From IMG/VR virus record IMGVR_UViG_3300049845_000053, positions 1 through 45,377 of that record: a stretch of 45,377 bases of DNA; one strand, written 5' to 3'. The notes under the pieces are model-generated. The model saw only the letters and a program-made list of their open reading frames with translations. It searched no databases and was not told the DNA's origin. Both the position numbers and the translations under genes were made by a program. Of this stretch, positions 18,185-26,810 are shown in pieces (position 1 is the first letter of the stretch; each line of letters starts with the position of its first letter). The DNA is from a virus.

Positions 18185-21100
18185 TGGCTAAGAGTGTTGA
18201 CAACAAGGTCGTCGAGATGACCTTCAACAACTCGCAGTTCGAAAAGGCAGCAGCGCAAACCCTTTCGACGCTCGATAAGTTGAAGGCCGCTTTGAAGTTC
18301 GATAAGGCGGCAAGTGGGCTTAATGATGTCCAGAAGCAACTAAACAACATGGACGTAAAGCGCCCAGCCGACGAGGTCGAAAACCTTGGTGGACGCTTCT
18401 CGGCTATGGGTGCTGCTGCGCTTGCGTCTATGGCGGCTATCGGCGTTGCTGCCGTTGCGCTTAGTGCCAAGCTTGCTAAGACCTTCACCATCGACCCGAT
18501 GACTGCTGGTTTCCAAGAGTACGAAACCAACATCAACTCGGTTCAGACGATTCTCGCCAACACGGCAAGCAAGGGCTCGACCCTTGACGACGTCAACGAA
18601 GCTCTCGATACGCTTAACGAGTACTCAGACCAGACCATCTACAACTTCTCGCAGATGGCCAGGAACATCGGTACGTTTACCGCTGCTGGTGTGGATCTGG
18701 AGACTTCAGCAAGCGCAATTAAGGGTATCGCCAACGTTGCGGCTGTCTCTGGCTCTTCTGCCGAGCAGGCCTCGACGGCCATGTACCAGCTTTCACAGGC
18801 GATCGCTAACGGCACCGTCAAGCTGATGGACTGGAACTCGGTCGTTAACGCCGGCATGGGTGGCGAGGTCTTCCAGAAGGCCTTGTTTGAATCAGGCAAG
18901 GCGATGAAGACCCTCGAGGGCGTCCCGATGGGACAGACCTTCGAGGAGTGGAAGAAGAAGGGTAACAGCTTCCGGGAGTCCCTCAACGAGGGGTGGCTCA
19001 CCAGCGAGGTCCTTACCAACACGCTCGAGACGTTCACCGGCGACCTCACCGAAGCTCAGATCCAGCAGATGGGCTACACCAAGGCCCAAGCCAAGGAACT
19101 GGCCAAGATGGGTCAGATCGCTAAGGCCGCCGCCAGTGACATCAAGACGGGCACCCAGTTTGTCCAGGTCGTCAAGGAGTCCCTCCAGTCCGGATGGGCA
19201 TCTAGCTTCCGTGTAGTCATTGGTGACTTCAACCAGGCAAAGCAGCTGTTCAGTGGTGTTGGTGGTCTGCTCACTGGGTGGATCAAGAAGCAAGCCGACT
19301 CTAGAAACAAGATGCTCAACATCTGGAAGATTTTCGGAGGGCGCAACACGCTCTTTGAAGGACTCGTCAAGAGCTTCCAAGCTGTACGATCCATCCTTGA
19401 TCCCATTCGCTTTGCGTTTCGAACGCTCTTCCCAAAGCAAACTGCTAAGGAACTCTTGATCCTCACAAAGGGATTTAGGGATTTCGCAGAGAAGCTCAAA
19501 ATGGGAGGAGATGGGCAGAAGGCAATGGTGAAGATCTTTGGTCTTCTCTTCACTGTGTTGAAGGGAGGCATCCAAATCTTCATGGCGGTCTTTCGTGCAG
19601 TCAAAGCTGTCGTCGGTCTGATCATTAAGACCGTTGGCGGACCTTTGGTTTCGCTGATTGCTGCCGTTGCCGTCGGACTCACCAACCTAATTCGCCCATT
19701 CCTTGGTGGAGGGGCCGCTGCAGTTAACGTCTTTGCCAAGGCTATTGAGTGGCTTAGCGATAAGCTTAAGGGCGTTGGTAAGTGGCTTACTGATGCGGTA
19801 GTTAGCGTTGAAGCCTTCTTCTCTGGCCTAGGTGACGTTGACGTCGTCGGTATTGTCGGAGAAAAGGTTGAGAAGCTCAAGGAAGAACTAGCTAAGCTTG
19901 CGCCGATTGGCGACAAGATTGGTGAAACCTTTGACAAGGTCAAGACCGCTCTTGTTGGGGCTGGTCGTGAGATTAAGGCTTTTGTCGGAAACCTCGGTGG
20001 GTTTGACGGAGCAACCGAAAAGGTAATCGAGCTTTGGGATAGCTTTACCGAAAAGCTCGACAAGGGCTTCGGGAAGGACAAGGGCGATAAGGCAAGCATC
20101 GTTGAAGGCTCTGTTGGGGACGCATCCCCTGAGTGGCTGATTCAACGCTGGGAAGCATTCCTCGACACGATGTCCAACATCGGCGATAGACTGAAGGAAG
20201 CATTCCAGGCAACCTCCGAGTTCTTGAACGACATCATCGATCAGCTTGGTTCGGGTGTCTCCAGCATCGGCGAGCTCATCGGGGCCGCTCTCGCTAGCGA
20301 CTCGTTCGACAAGCTCCTTAAGGCTGGCGGACTTGGGGCCATCGTCAACTTCCTTCTCACGCTTCGACGCTTTTCTAAGGAGGGTATCAAGTTTGACTTT
20401 ATGGGCGGGGAATCCGCTCGTGTGTTTGGAGAGGTTGGCGACGCACTTAAGGCCTTCCAGACCAAGGTAAAGGCCGAAGCACTTAGGGCTATCGCCATTG
20501 CTGTGGCTATCCTTGTTGCATCGTTGGTTGTGCTTGCACTAATCCCCGCAGAAAAGATGTCTAAGGGTCTGAGTATTCTTGGCGGAATGCTTGCGGCACT
20601 TACGGCTTCGCTGATCCTGATGGACAAGGGTCTTGGTACCGGCGGTAAGGCGCTTGCTATGGCTGGCGTTCTTATCGGTCTTGGTGCGGCTTTGTTGTTG
20701 ATGTCTATTGCTCTTGCGGCAATCGGTGCTCTTGACATCGAACAGATTGCCAAGGGCATGTTTGGCGTCATTGGCAGCCTCGTTGGGCTTTCGCTTGCTA
20801 TGAAGTTGATGCCTCCAGGCGTTGCTGCTCAGCAGGGTCTTGCTCTGTTGTTGGTTGCTTACAGCCTTAAGCAGTTTGCAGCAGCGATTAAGTTGTTCAC
20901 AGACATTTCTTGGTTGACGATGATTGAAGGCTTGGTCTTCATTGTCGGATTCCTCGCAGCTATGGCTGGCGCTCTCCACCTGTTCCCGGACGATCTTATT
21001 CAGACCGCTGTTGGACTGTTGATCGTTTCTGGTTCTTTGATGGTCATTGCTGAAGTGTTGAAGCGAATTGGTCAACTTTCGGTTGGGCAACTAGTAGCTT

Positions 21101-23013
21101 CCATTGCTGCGCTTGGCGCTACGTTGTTCATCCTCGCTTTGGCTATGGAAATCTTCGGTATGCCTGAAGTAGCCGCCGGCATGACTGGGATGATTGTTGC
21201 GGCAGCAGCCATGCTTGTGATTGCTGCGGCACTAACGGTTCTAGCCGACCTAAGCATTGCGAACATTGTTACGGGTCTTGTGGCCATCGTATCGGTATTC
21301 GTGATCCTTGGGGCTGCTGCACTAATCATGGGACCAGTTATCCCAATCTTGGCTCTTCTTGGTATTGCGCTGCTTGTCGCTGGCGCAGGCTTCCTGTTCT
21401 TCGGAGCGGGTATGCTGTTGGCGGCCGTTGCAATCCGAGAGTTTGCCGACGCAGGCGAAGAGGGATTCTCCGCTTTCATGCGGGTTCTGGACATGGTCGT
21501 TACGGCGCTACCCCGCTTCGCTACGGCCTTTGCTTTGGCTGTGGTTGGGGGCATCGAGGCGTTCCTTCAAGCAATCCCTCAGCTTGCCGAAGCAGCAGGG
21601 ACCGCCATCTCGGCGATTCTCGGTGCTCTGACCAGCGCTTTGCCGGCCTTGTTCACACTCATCGCTGGCCTTCTTGATGGCTTCATCACGCTCGTTAGGG
21701 AGTACTACCCGCAGTTCATCTTGCTTGGCCTCGAGATCCTCATGGCTCTGCTTGATGGGTTGGCTAATAACATCGAACCGATTGTTACAGCAATTGGGAC
21801 GTTCATCGTAAACCTGCTAAACGGTTTGGCCGAACAGCTTCCTGCCATCATCGAAGCCGGCGTCAACCTGCTTGTGTCCTTCTTGAGTGGTCTCACCGAA
21901 GGGACTGTGGAGATTGCTAACGCAGTGTCTGCCCTTATTTTGACGCTGATTTATGAGATCGGGCTTCACGCTACCGAGATCGTGGATGCGGCTGCGGCGA
22001 TGTTGGCGTTCTTCTTGGCTGGTTTTACCGACAACGCAACCGAGGTTATTCGGGCAGTTGGCGATTTGATCACTGACGTGATTGATGCGCTTGCGGACGA
22101 GGCAGTAAGGATTGCTGAAGCAGGGACTGACGCAATTGTCGAGTTCTTGGCCGGTATGCGATCGACTGTTCAAAGAGTCACTAATGCAGTAACTCTGACG
22201 GCAGTCTTCATCATTTCGACCATTGCTCAGGGAATTCTTGACGCAGTGACTACAGCAACCACCACAATGATCGACATTGTCGTGGAGTTCCTAGACGAAT
22301 TGGGCCAGGCTCTTCGTGACGGAGGTCCTCGTGTAGGTACCGCCATTAGAGGCTTCGCTGAAGATTTCGTTGCGGCGATTGTTGGTGGCATTCGAGCAGC
22401 AGTCGGCGACATTGATTGGTTTAGCGTGATCAACGATGCAGCTGGCGGTTTGTTTGGAGCATTCCTTGACGCTATTGGCGCAAACTCTCCGTCTAAGCTT
22501 TTCAGAAAGGGTGCTATCGCCATCCCTCAGGGCATTGCGTTGGGCATCAAGGACGGAAAGCCTATGATCGAAGAATCGGTCAAGTCGATCGGGCAGGGCC
22601 TGACCGCTGGGTTGGTCAACAACGTCGACGAACAAGCTAAGACACTTCTCGACTCCGTTGCGGCAACTCTTTCAACCATCCCGGCGTTGCTTGCTGAGAT
22701 GGACGATTTGAACCCAACGATCACGCCTGTTCTTGACATGCGCCAGGTTGAGAAGGAAGCCGGAAAGGTCGCTGCTTTGGTCGGGACGGCCCCTATCGAA
22801 ATGGCGATTAACCCGGAAGCTTCTTACGTGGAGGCAAACACCATTGCTGGTCTGCGTGTGGATGCGGAAGAAGAAACTGCGCCTACCCAAACCGAAACAC
22901 AAGAAGTCACGTTCGTTCAGAACAACTATTCACCCAAGGCTCTTTCTACGGCTGATATTTACCGTGGGACCAAGAGCCAACTGGCCGTAGCCCGAGAGGA
23001 GTTGAAGCACTAA
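18184..23013 (+). CDS. Tape measure protein
   Basis: This 1609-residue protein sets tail length and is ejected ahead of the DNA. The N-terminal ~280 residues match the phage tape measure domain, with FQEYETNINSVQTILANTAS and GIANVAAVSGSSAEQASTAM. The centre (~770-1110) is a long run of Ala/Leu/Ile-rich hydrophobic segments that may insert in the host membrane. Further amphipathic alpha repeats follow to ~1400. The end, VTFVQNNYSPKALSTADIYR, is the typical segment that meets the distal tail protein encoded next. At roughly 1.5 angstrom per residue its length implies a tail of about 240 nm. No peptidase motif is obvious. Confidence 0.95.
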   Translation: MAKSVDNKVVEMTFNNSQFEKAAAQTLSTLDKLKAALKFDKAASGLNDVQKQLNNMDVKRPADEVENLGGRFSAMGAAALASMAAIGVAAVALSAKLAKTFTIDPMTAGFQEYETNINSVQTILANTASKGSTLDDVNEALDTLNEYSDQTIYNFSQMARNIGTFTAAGVDLETSASAIKGIANVAAVSGSSAEQASTAMYQLSQAIANGTVKLMDWNSVVNAGMGGEVFQKALFESGKAMKTLEGVPMGQTFEEWKKKGNSFRESLNEGWLTSEVLTNTLETFTGDLTEAQIQQMGYTKAQAKELAKMGQIAKAAASDIKTGTQFVQVVKESLQSGWASSFRVVIGDFNQAKQLFSGVGGLLTGWIKKQADSRNKMLNIWKIFGGRNTLFEGLVKSFQAVRSILDPIRFAFRTLFPKQTAKELLILTKGFRDFAEKLKMGGDGQKAMVKIFGLLFTVLKGGIQIFMAVFRAVKAVVGLIIKTVGGPLVSLIAAVAVGLTNLIRPFLGGGAAAVNVFAKAIEWLSDKLKGVGKWLTDAVVSVEAFFSGLGDVDVVGIVGEKVEKLKEELAKLAPIGDKIGETFDKVKTALVGAGREIKAFVGNLGGFDGATEKVIELWDSFTEKLDKGFGKDKGDKASIVEGSVGDASPEWLIQRWEAFLDTMSNIGDRLKEAFQATSEFLNDIIDQLGSGVSSIGELIGAALASDSFDKLLKAGGLGAIVNFLLTLRRFSKEGIKFDFMGGESARVFGEVGDALKAFQTKVKAEALRAIAIAVAILVASLVVLALIPAEKMSKGLSILGGMLAALTASLILMDKGLGTGGKALAMAGVLIGLGAALLLMSIALAAIGALDIEQIAKGMFGVIGSLVGLSLAMKLMPPGVAAQQGLALLLVAYSLKQFAAAIKLFTDISWLTMIEGLVFIVGFLAAMAGALHLFPDDLIQTAVGLLIVSGSLMVIAEVLKRIGQLSVGQLVASIAALGATLFILALAMEIFGMPEVAAGMTGMIVAAAAMLVIAAALTVLADLSIANIVTGLVAIVSVFVILGAAALIMGPVIPILALLGIALLVAGAGFLFFGAGMLLAAVAIREFADAGEEGFSAFMRVLDMVVTALPRFATAFALAVVGGIEAFLQAIPQLAEAAGTAISAILGALTSALPALFTLIAGLLDGFITLVREYYPQFILLGLEILMALLDGLANNIEPIVTAIGTFIVNLLNGLAEQLPAIIEAGVNLLVSFLSGLTEGTVEIANAVSALILTLIYEIGLHATEIVDAAAAMLAFFLAGFTDNATEVIRAVGDLITDVIDALADEAVRIAEAGTDAIVEFLAGMRSTVQRVTNAVTLTAVFIISTIAQGILDAVTTATTTMIDIVVEFLDELGQALRDGGPRVGTAIRGFAEDFVAAIVGGIRAAVGDIDWFSVINDAAGGLFGAFLDAIGANSPSKLFRKGAIAIPQGIALGIKDGKPMIEESVKSIGQGLTAGLVNNVDEQAKTLLDSVAATLSTIPALLAEMDDLNPTITPVLDMRQVEKEAGKVAALVGTAPIEMAINPEASYVEANTIAGLRVDAEEETAPTQTETQEVTFVQNNYSPKALSTADIYRGTKSQLAVAREELKH

Positions 23014-23897
23014 TGCTTATTGACCAAGTGGATCTGTATTCACAGAACATGGCACGTCATATTCCTCTCGCTTTCCGGGACCTCACGAGCACCGAGCCCT
23101 ACCAGGTGAAGGGCATCTACGGCCTAGACGCTACGGACATTGCGCAGAAGTACATGGGTAACCCGACAGCCGCTAACGGTATAGGGTTTAACTACCCTAC
23201 GCTTAGGTCTAGGGAAATCACCATTACTTTGGGGCTCAACCCTTGGCTTGACCCGGACGCCACCTTTTCTAGCTTGCGAGACGACGTCTACAAGTTGATG
23301 TGCGGGTGTCGTACCGGGTCGGTCAAGATGTTGTTCAACTACAAGAACGAAACGGTAGCAGAGTTGTCGGGGTTTGTAACTAAGGTGGAAGCTTCTCATT
23401 TTGAGAAGGCCCCGGCCATTCAACTAACGGTCGATTGCGGCGACAACCCAATGATGACCGCTCCTGATCGTGTTTACGCTACGGAGCTCGAGGGGCTGAT
23501 CGTTACGCCAGATCCGAGCGGAGATCTAACCGGAGCTACGATTAGGGTAGAAGACGACATCTCTACAGCAATCCATGGCTTCAACTTCCACGCAGTGTTT
23601 GAGGACGTTTCATCCTTCTTCAAGATGTACAATGCGCCGGGCGGAACGCCTTGGGAATTCCGGTTGAATTACGACTTTGGTGCTGGTGTAAATCTTTACA
23701 TCTCGAGCGAGCTTCGAAAGAAGACCGTTTACATCACTAAGGATTCGGGAGCAACCACGGTTTACCTTGCCGACAAGATGACTTCGTCCTCTATTTGGCC
23801 GGTGATGCTTCCCGGAGTTAACCGTTTCGTGATCGAAACCGAAGCAGGTATCACGGTCCAAACCCTCGACTACCTTCCGACATTCTGGGGGGTGTAG
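23013..23897 (+). CDS. Distal tail protein
   Basis: This 294-residue protein follows the tape measure gene with a one-base overlap, as distal tail (Dit-like) genes do. It starts MLIDQVDLYSQN, has ITLGLNPWLDPDATFSSLRD, and shows a central galectin-like beta region ending in a conserved VNRFVIETEAGITVQTLDY. Dit rings join the tube to the tip complex. No enzymatic motif is seen. It is separated by a single base from the Gp37-like gene. Confidence 0.8.
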   Translation: MLIDQVDLYSQNMARHIPLAFRDLTSTEPYQVKGIYGLDATDIAQKYMGNPTAANGIGFNYPTLRSREITITLGLNPWLDPDATFSSLRDDVYKLMCGCRTGSVKMLFNYKNETVAELSGFVTKVEASHFEKAPAIQLTVDCGDNPMMTAPDRVYATELEGLIVTPDPSGDLTGATIRVEDDISTAIHGFNFHAVFEDVSSFFKMYNAPGGTPWEFRLNYDFGAGVNLYISSELRKKTVYITKDSGATTVYLADKMTSSSIWPVMLPGVNRFVIETEAGITVQTLDYLPTFWGV

Positions 23898-23898
23898 C

Positions 23899-25008
23899 AT
23901 GGATCTGTTTCGATTTCGGAACAGTAGCCCTCTTACAAACGCCGAGATTGTTGACAACTACCAGTCGATTGAGTGGGTTGAGCGATATTTACAGCCAAGC
24001 ACTTTCACGATTACGGCCAGGGCCACTCAGAACTTGCATCTGGATCTGCCAATCGGTACGTTCGTCTCTCACACAAGGTCTGACGAGCTTATGTACGTGG
24101 AGGACTACCATATTTCCGATGACGACGACCCGACGGTGACCATCACCGGTAGAGGGTTTGAGTCGTTTTTGGAGAACCGCATTGTCGGTAGCAACAAGGC
24201 ACTTCCAGCCGTAGGTGAGCCTAAGGACGTGATTCTTGATGGAGACTGGTACACCTGGATTCAGGCCGTTTCACTCATGGCCCGACACACACAAGCGTCA
24301 TATTTGGTGGACGATAAGAACGCTTTGTATGACTTCGAGATTCAGCACAACGTGCCGGGAACGACCGGAACAAAAGAAGAACGAAGCATTCCGAGACAAG
24401 GACTACATCAAGCAGTCGTGTCGATTCTCGAAGTCGATAACCTCGGAATCAAGACTCTTCGACCAGGAAAGTACTCAGCGGCGGAAGATCCGGCCAAAAG
24501 CGTTATTTTGGTCCATCGTGGCGTTGATCGAAGCTCGACGATTTCGCTTTCATACGACTCGGGAGACTTAGAGCAGGCTGAGTACTTCTACAGCAACCAA
24601 AAAGTAAAGAACTGTGCTTTGGTAACTAGTAAGTGGTTGGAGGTTCTTGTTGATTCGTCCGCTACGGGCGTTTCCAGAAGAATGATGACACTTGACGCTA
24701 GCGACCTCGACGACGCCTACAACTCAGCCCCAGCAGCAGGCGCTACTAGGGACCTGATTATTGCTAGAATGACATCTAGAGGTAAGCAGGCTATCGCAGC
24801 ACAGAAAAACATCGCTCTGTCAAACGTTACTGTTTCATCTACGGGTCAATCTCGTGTTTATGGGACAGATTACGGAATGGGCGATATCGTCATGGTTCGA
24901 GGCAACTATCAAGAAGCTCGCAAGATGCGGGTTACTGAGTATGTCGAGATCGAAGACGAAAACGGCAACCAAGCGTATCCAACGCTTACGGAATTGGAGA
25001 CTACATGA
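23899..25008 (+). CDS. ReqiPepy6 Gp37-like tail tip protein
   Basis: This 369-residue protein matches the siphovirus ReqiPepy6 Gp37-like family, a tail-tip (Tal-like) hub: VDNYQSIEWVERYLQPSTFT near the start, then VEDYHISDDDDPTVTITGRG, and a C-terminal OB-like region with VYGTDYGMGDIVMVRGNYQE. The hub closes the tube and anchors fibres or spikes. The fibres themselves are at the left end of the window. It ends four bases into the holin gene (ATGA overlap). Confidence 0.85.
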   Translation: MDLFRFRNSSPLTNAEIVDNYQSIEWVERYLQPSTFTITARATQNLHLDLPIGTFVSHTRSDELMYVEDYHISDDDDPTVTITGRGFESFLENRIVGSNKALPAVGEPKDVILDGDWYTWIQAVSLMARHTQASYLVDDKNALYDFEIQHNVPGTTGTKEERSIPRQGLHQAVVSILEVDNLGIKTLRPGKYSAAEDPAKSVILVHRGVDRSSTISLSYDSGDLEQAEYFYSNQKVKNCALVTSKWLEVLVDSSATGVSRRMMTLDASDLDDAYNSAPAAGATRDLIIARMTSRGKQAIAAQKNIALSNVTVSSTGQSRVYGTDYGMGDIVMVRGNYQEARKMRVTEYVEIEDENGNQAYPTLTELETT

Positions 25009-25337
25009 ACGTGTTTGACCTTTCAGATAAGGTTTACGACAAGATCAAGTGGGTCGTCACGATCGCCCTTCCAGCTTTGGGCACGCTGTATGTTGCGCTC
25101 AGTCAACTTTGGGGTTGGGGTAATGCCGATCAGGTCACGGCCACGATCGTGGTGGTTTGCACCTTCTTGGGCACTCTTCTGGGCATTTCAAGCAAGCGTT
25201 ACGAAACGCCGACCATTGGTGAGCTCATGGTGGTGGGTGACGATCAAAGCGTTGTGGTTGCGTTTGACGAAGATCCAGAAGAGCTTTCTCCTGGAGCAAC
25301 CGTGACGTTTCGTGTCGGGCAAACGCTAGAGCCGTAA
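25005..25337 (+). CDS. Holin (r1t-like)
   Basis: This 110-residue protein has an N-terminal amphipathic stretch (VFDLSDKVYDKIKW) and two transmembrane helices: residues ~16-35 (VVTIALPALGTLYVALSQLW) and ~42-61 (DQVTATIVVVCTFLGTLLGI). The spacing and the GWGNADQV turn match the lactococcal phage r1t holin family. It then has an acidic cytoplasmic tail. Holins open the inner membrane so the endolysin reaches the wall. Unusually it closes the tail module ~20 kb from the endolysin at 4910. It overlaps the Gp37-like gene by four bases. Confidence 0.85.
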   Translation: MNVFDLSDKVYDKIKWVVTIALPALGTLYVALSQLWGWGNADQVTATIVVVCTFLGTLLGISSKRYETPTIGELMVVGDDQSVVVAFDEDPEELSPGATVTFRVGQTLEP

Positions 25338-25365
25338 TTCGCAAGATGCACACGGCTTCTAATGA
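25338..25365 (+). promoter_or_regulatory. 28-bp promoter-like motif, copy 1
   Basis: TTCGCA (25338-25343), N6, ACACGG (25350-25355), N4, TAATGA (25360-25365). It overlaps an alternative upstream ATG of the next gene, which supports the later TTG start at 25391. It begins right at the end of the holin gene. Confidence 0.7.
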
Positions 25366-25390
25366 CAACCCGTCAACGAAAGGTAAGAGA

Positions 25391-25672
25391 TTGAAACCTC
25401 GACCCGAAGACCTGATGCACGATGAACTCGTCGCACTGCTCGATGCCCTACAAGGCCACCAACTGGAAGACCCAGAGTACAACCAACTCGTGAGCGCCGC
25501 CGAACGGATCGAAAAGCTTCGCCAGCCCCTGCTGCGCAAGCGGATCGACCCGAACGTGGTTATCACGAGCGCTGTCTCGGTCGGAACCGTCGTTGGCCTC
25601 GTGTTCGCAGAGAACATCGGCAAGTTCGTCAGCACGAAGGCTCTCGGCTTCGTCATTCGATCACGCAACTGA
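25391..25672 (+). CDS. Small C-terminal membrane protein
   Basis: This 93-residue protein has a helical, charged first half (DELVALLDALQGHQLEDPEY) and a C-terminal hydrophobic segment at about 58-76 (VVITSAVSVGTVVGLVFAEN) ending STKALGFVIRSRN. I recognise a common phage family with this RISPD-like lead-in and SKALGFV end, usually of unknown role. The TTG at 25391 is chosen because GAAAGG lies 6-7 bases upstream and because an earlier ATG at 25346 falls inside the promoter-like motif. A strong terminator follows. Confidence 0.7.
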   Translation: MKPRPEDLMHDELVALLDALQGHQLEDPEYNQLVSAAERIEKLRQPLLRKRIDPNVVITSAVSVGTVVGLVFAENIGKFVSTKALGFVIRSRN

Positions 25673-25686
25673 CGAAAACGGGAACG

Positions 25687-25738
25687 GACCCAGAGCCCGT
25701 GTGGATCACAACGATCTGCACGGGCTCTGGGTCTTTTC
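25687..25738 (+). terminator. Strong intrinsic terminator
   Basis: A perfect 15-bp inverted repeat, GACCCAGAGCCCGTG at 25687-25701 and CACGGGCTCTGGGTC at 25719-25733, is followed by TTTTCC. Confidence 0.9.
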
Positions 25739-25739
25739 C

Positions 25740-25927
25740 TACACGTTTTCTGTTTTTGCATTGCAAAAAAATCCCCGAAGGAAGATTTTTTGGAAGCTTT
25801 CGTAAGAAACTGCCCTCTGTGTTGCGTTCTAACGGCTTCCTGGATGTGAAGATGGGTGATTGTGCCATATTTGGGTTGAAACCCGTTAGACAAGCTTCTA
25901 GATGGGTCTGCTTTGAAATGGGCCATT
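25740..25927 (+). other. Gene-free stretch rich in inverted repeats
   Basis: About 190 bases without a credible gene. It holds AAAAAATC/GATTTTTT (25766-25773/25784-25791) and nested arms GAAGC/GCTTC (25793-25797/25895-25899) and TCTAACGG/CCGTTAGA (25828-25835/25883-25890), with a small CTTC...GAAG hairpin inside. It could be a structured RNA or a secondary terminator region. No promoter copy of the 28-bp type precedes it directly. Confidence 0.3.
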
Positions 25928-25955
25928 TTCGCACTCATTACACGTGCACTAATGA
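25928..25955 (+). promoter_or_regulatory. 28-bp promoter-like motif, copy 2
   Basis: TTCGCA (25928-25933), N6, ACACGT (25940-25945), N4, TAATGA (25950-25955), 26 bases before the ATG at 25982. Confidence 0.7.
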
Positions 25956-25981
25956 CCAGAACCCTCCTGAAAGGAGCTTTT

Positions 25982-26107
25982 ATGCTTCGAGCATTCATGA
26001 AACACATACGAGACCTCATTCGCTACGTGGGATACGCCCACACAGTGAATGACGAAGATGCCTACTTGAACTACCTCGAAACCCAAGACTCTGCCCATCG
26101 GTTCTGA
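25982..26107 (+). CDS. 41-residue protein of unknown function
   Basis: A small, mixed-charge protein (MLRAFMKHIRDLIRYVGYAH followed by an acidic part and a short basic end). The amphipathic first half could lie on a membrane surface but there is no full transmembrane helix. The ATG at 25982 is preceded by GAAAGGAG and a copy of the 28-bp motif. I do not recognise it. Confidence 0.6.
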   Translation: MLRAFMKHIRDLIRYVGYAHTVNDEDAYLNYLETQDSAHRF

Positions 26108-26135
26108 GTCGGATGGGGGCCCAACACGGGTTCCC
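26094..26135 (+). terminator. Possible terminator
   Basis: CCCATC (26094-26099) and GATGGG (26112-26117) can pair, overlapping the end of the 41-residue gene. The downstream T tract is poor, so this is weaker than its neighbours. Confidence 0.35.
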
Positions 26136-26139
26136 CATT

Positions 26140-26167
26140 TTCGCACAGTTTACACGGTGCCTAATAG
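26140..26167 (+). promoter_or_regulatory. 28-bp promoter-like motif, copy 3
   Basis: TTCGCA (26140-26145), N6, ACACGG (26152-26157), N4, TAATAG (26162-26167), ahead of the gene at 26196. The following bases are very like those after copy 10. Confidence 0.7.
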
Positions 26168-26195
26168 ACAGACCCTGATACAAGGAGAAACCATC

Positions 26196-26417
26196 ATGTC
26201 CAAGCCCAAGAACAACGACAACGTCATCGAACTCGACACCGAGCCCGAGACCGAGTCCAAGCTCTCCCGCTTCAAGACCCGCAAGGTCGCAGCCATCGCT
26301 GCGGTCGCTGCCGGCGCCTTGGCCGGGATCGCCTGGCTCGGTTCGAAGGCCTCGGCCCACGAGTACGAGGACGCCCCGGAGTTCCCGGACTCGGACGAGG
26401 ACATCCCCCTCGTCTAG
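26196..26417 (+). CDS. Small single-span membrane protein
   Basis: This 73-residue protein has a polar, acidic N-terminus, a basic stop (SRFKTRK), one transmembrane helix at about 32-48 (AAIAAVAAGALAGIAWLGS) and an acidic C-terminal tail (EDAPEFPDSDEDIPLV). Its codons are markedly C-ending compared with its neighbours. CAAGGAGAAA precedes the ATG. The role is unknown; its setting in the terminator-promoter-gene array suggests an early host-interaction product. Confidence 0.75.
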   Translation: MSKPKNNDNVIELDTEPETESKLSRFKTRKVAAIAAVAAGALAGIAWLGSKASAHEYEDAPEFPDSDEDIPLV

Positions 26418-26431
26418 GTCACACTGACCGG

Positions 26432-26472
26432 GAGTCCGTGTAGCATTCGCTGCTGCACGGGCTCTCGTTCTT
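26432..26472 (+). terminator. Intrinsic terminator
   Basis: GAGTCCGTG (26432-26440) pairs with CACGGGCTC (26456-26464), nine pairs with one G-U, followed by TCGTTCTT. The stem sequence resembles that of the 25687 terminator. Confidence 0.75.
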
Positions 26473-26499
26473 GCGCAAAATTCACATGGCCTATAATGA
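26472..26499 (+). promoter_or_regulatory. 28-bp promoter-like motif, copy 4
   Basis: TGCGCA (26472-26477), N6, ACATGG (26484-26489), N4, TAATGA (26494-26499). No protein-coding gene follows; the transcript would be the structured RNA at 26500-26611. Confidence 0.65.
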
Positions 26500-26611
26500 G
26501 AAGCAAGGCGAGATACGTCTGCGTGAGTGCAAGACTCACCCGCCTGGTGTGGAAGCAGAGCCACCAAATCATAGTTGACGCTAGGCTATGAACCCACGGC
26601 TTCTCGTTTTT
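26498..26611 (+). ncRNA. Candidate structured small RNA
   Basis: About 110 bases with its own promoter motif and no ORF. Stems seen: GTGAGT/ACTCAC with a GCAAG loop (26523-26528/26534-26539), flanked by AGGCG/CGCCT; TGGTG/CACCA; TCATAG/CTATGA (26569-26574/26586-26591); and a long-range GAGAAGC/GCTTCTC pair (26498-26504/26599-26605) directly before GTTTTTC. Whether GAGAAGC is inside the transcript depends on the unknown start site. It is longer than a tRNA and lacks a T-loop, so a tRNA is unlikely. Confidence 0.5.
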
Positions 26612-26637
26612 CGCAGATTTTACACGGTCCCTAATGA
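26610..26637 (+). promoter_or_regulatory. 28-bp promoter-like motif, copy 5
   Basis: TTCGCA (26610-26615), N6, ACACGG (26622-26627), N4, TAATGA (26632-26637), before the ATG at 26655. Confidence 0.7.
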
Positions 26638-26654
26638 ACCCTAAGGAGACCCAA

Positions 26655-26783
26655 ATGTCTGCTATCGCAAGCAAGATCACCTGGATCATCAGCCGAATCG
26701 TTTGGACCATCGGAACCGTATTTACGTTTCTGATCGTCCTCGGAATCGTGCTGCAGATTGCAGGCGTCCAACCGCCTCAGTAA
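26655..26783 (+). CDS. 42-residue hydrophobic membrane protein
   Basis: A tiny protein, almost entirely hydrophobic, with one transmembrane helix (about residues 14-36, VWTIGTVFTFLIVLGIVLQI). CTAAGGAG precedes the ATG with good spacing, and a promoter-like motif lies just upstream. It resembles the other one-helix products in this array but has no recognised family. Its function is unknown. Confidence 0.7.
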   Translation: MSAIASKITWIISRIVWTIGTVFTFLIVLGIVLQIAGVQPPQ

Positions 26784-26810
26784 CGCCCAATCCCCAAAGG
26801 AACAAACCAC

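Noticed and set aside
25699-26052. A 117-codon open frame after the 25672 gene
   Set aside because: It starts inside a perfect 15-bp terminator stem and runs through a promoter-like motif and into the gene at 25982 in another frame.
26498-26605. A tRNA
   Set aside because: The 7-bp closing stem and internal hairpins recall a tRNA, but the length (~108), the missing TTCGA loop and wrong arm spacing argue against it.
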